Below are positions 5,086 to 5,234 of a DNA stretch of 5,234 bases, piece by piece. The first letter of the stretch is position 1; every line of letters starts with the position of its first letter. The DNA comes from Oscillospiraceae bacterium (GTDB taxonomy: Bacteria; Bacillota_A; Clostridia; Oscillospirales; Ruminococcaceae). Below the pieces are notes generated by a model. The model was not told the origin of the DNA. It saw nothing but the letters and a program-made list of their open reading frames with translations, and did not search any database. A program made the translations under genes and the position numbers. The DNA is taken from assembly GCA_017848205.1 (NCBI GenBank), contig JAGDDO010000199.1:1-5234 (forward strand), read 5' to 3'.

Positions 5086-5234
5086 TTATTTGTTGTTCAG
5101 TACATCAGCATCGTAAATTTTTACAAACTTCATGCCCTTTCCGGCATCTTCCTTATAGTCTTTCCAGATAAGATTTTCTCCGTCTAATGCAAATTTCCAC
5201 GTCCGTCAGAAGCAGCGCCATCTGGTCCGAGGAC
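5086..5234 (-). pseudogene. C-terminal fragment of an unidentified protein with apparent frameshift
   Basis: On the minus strand the frame ending at TAA 5088-5086 is open for 39 codons and reads TWKFALDGENLIWKDY (residues 2-17 of the open part), then KEDAGKGMKFVKIYD, ending VLNNK. The hydrophobic/charged rhythm and position just before a good terminator argue for a real C-terminus, perhaps a beta-rich lipocalin-like or secreted domain. An in-frame TGA (5208-5206) cuts it off upstream. The neighbouring frame reads VLGPDGAASDG up to that point and joins smoothly to TWKFALDG if one base is added near 5203-5204. So the gene is either broken by a 1-base deletion or the read is wrong at the window edge. 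The family is not recognised, and the start lies outside the window. Confidence 0.6.

Overview
The window looks like chromosomal DNA of a low-to-moderate GC Gram-positive gut or rumen Clostridium relative, probably Ruminococcus or a close neighbour. This rests on the strong GGAGG ribosome sites, clean sigma-A promoters, two TTG/AUG starts fixed by those sites, and the kind of proteins encoded. The genus is an inference and could not be checked here.

Layout from left to right. Bases 1-247 hold no convincing gene, only an orphan rightward promoter plus a ribosome-site-like sequence, and the leftward terminator of the next gene. Bases 248-1594 (minus) encode a complete 12-helix-type MATE efflux transporter with a TTG start. 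Its leader (1595 to about 1760) holds a terminator-like hairpin right before the ribosome site and a second hairpin that recurs near the right end of the window. Bases 1911-2420 (minus) encode a 169-residue helical protein resembling the DIP1984 family, with a near-consensus promoter. A 577-base gene-free stretch (2421-2997) holds that promoter, a divergent promoter for the next operon and a long structured leader.

Bases 2998-4880 (plus) are the most interesting part: a two-gene unit of a ClpP-type serine peptidase with an intact Ser-His-Asp triad, followed after 2 bases by a TraG/VirD4-type hexameric ATPase that lacks the usual membrane anchor. No relaxase, mating-pair gene, integrase or ClpX/ClpA-type unfoldase is visible in this window. 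The tight coupling suggests that the two proteins act together, possibly as a motor-plus-peptidase module, but that is inference.

Bases 4881-5085 hold a cluster of hairpins, including terminators for both strands. Bases 5086-5234 (minus) carry the C-terminal end of an unidentified protein that appears to be broken by a one-base frameshift near the window edge.
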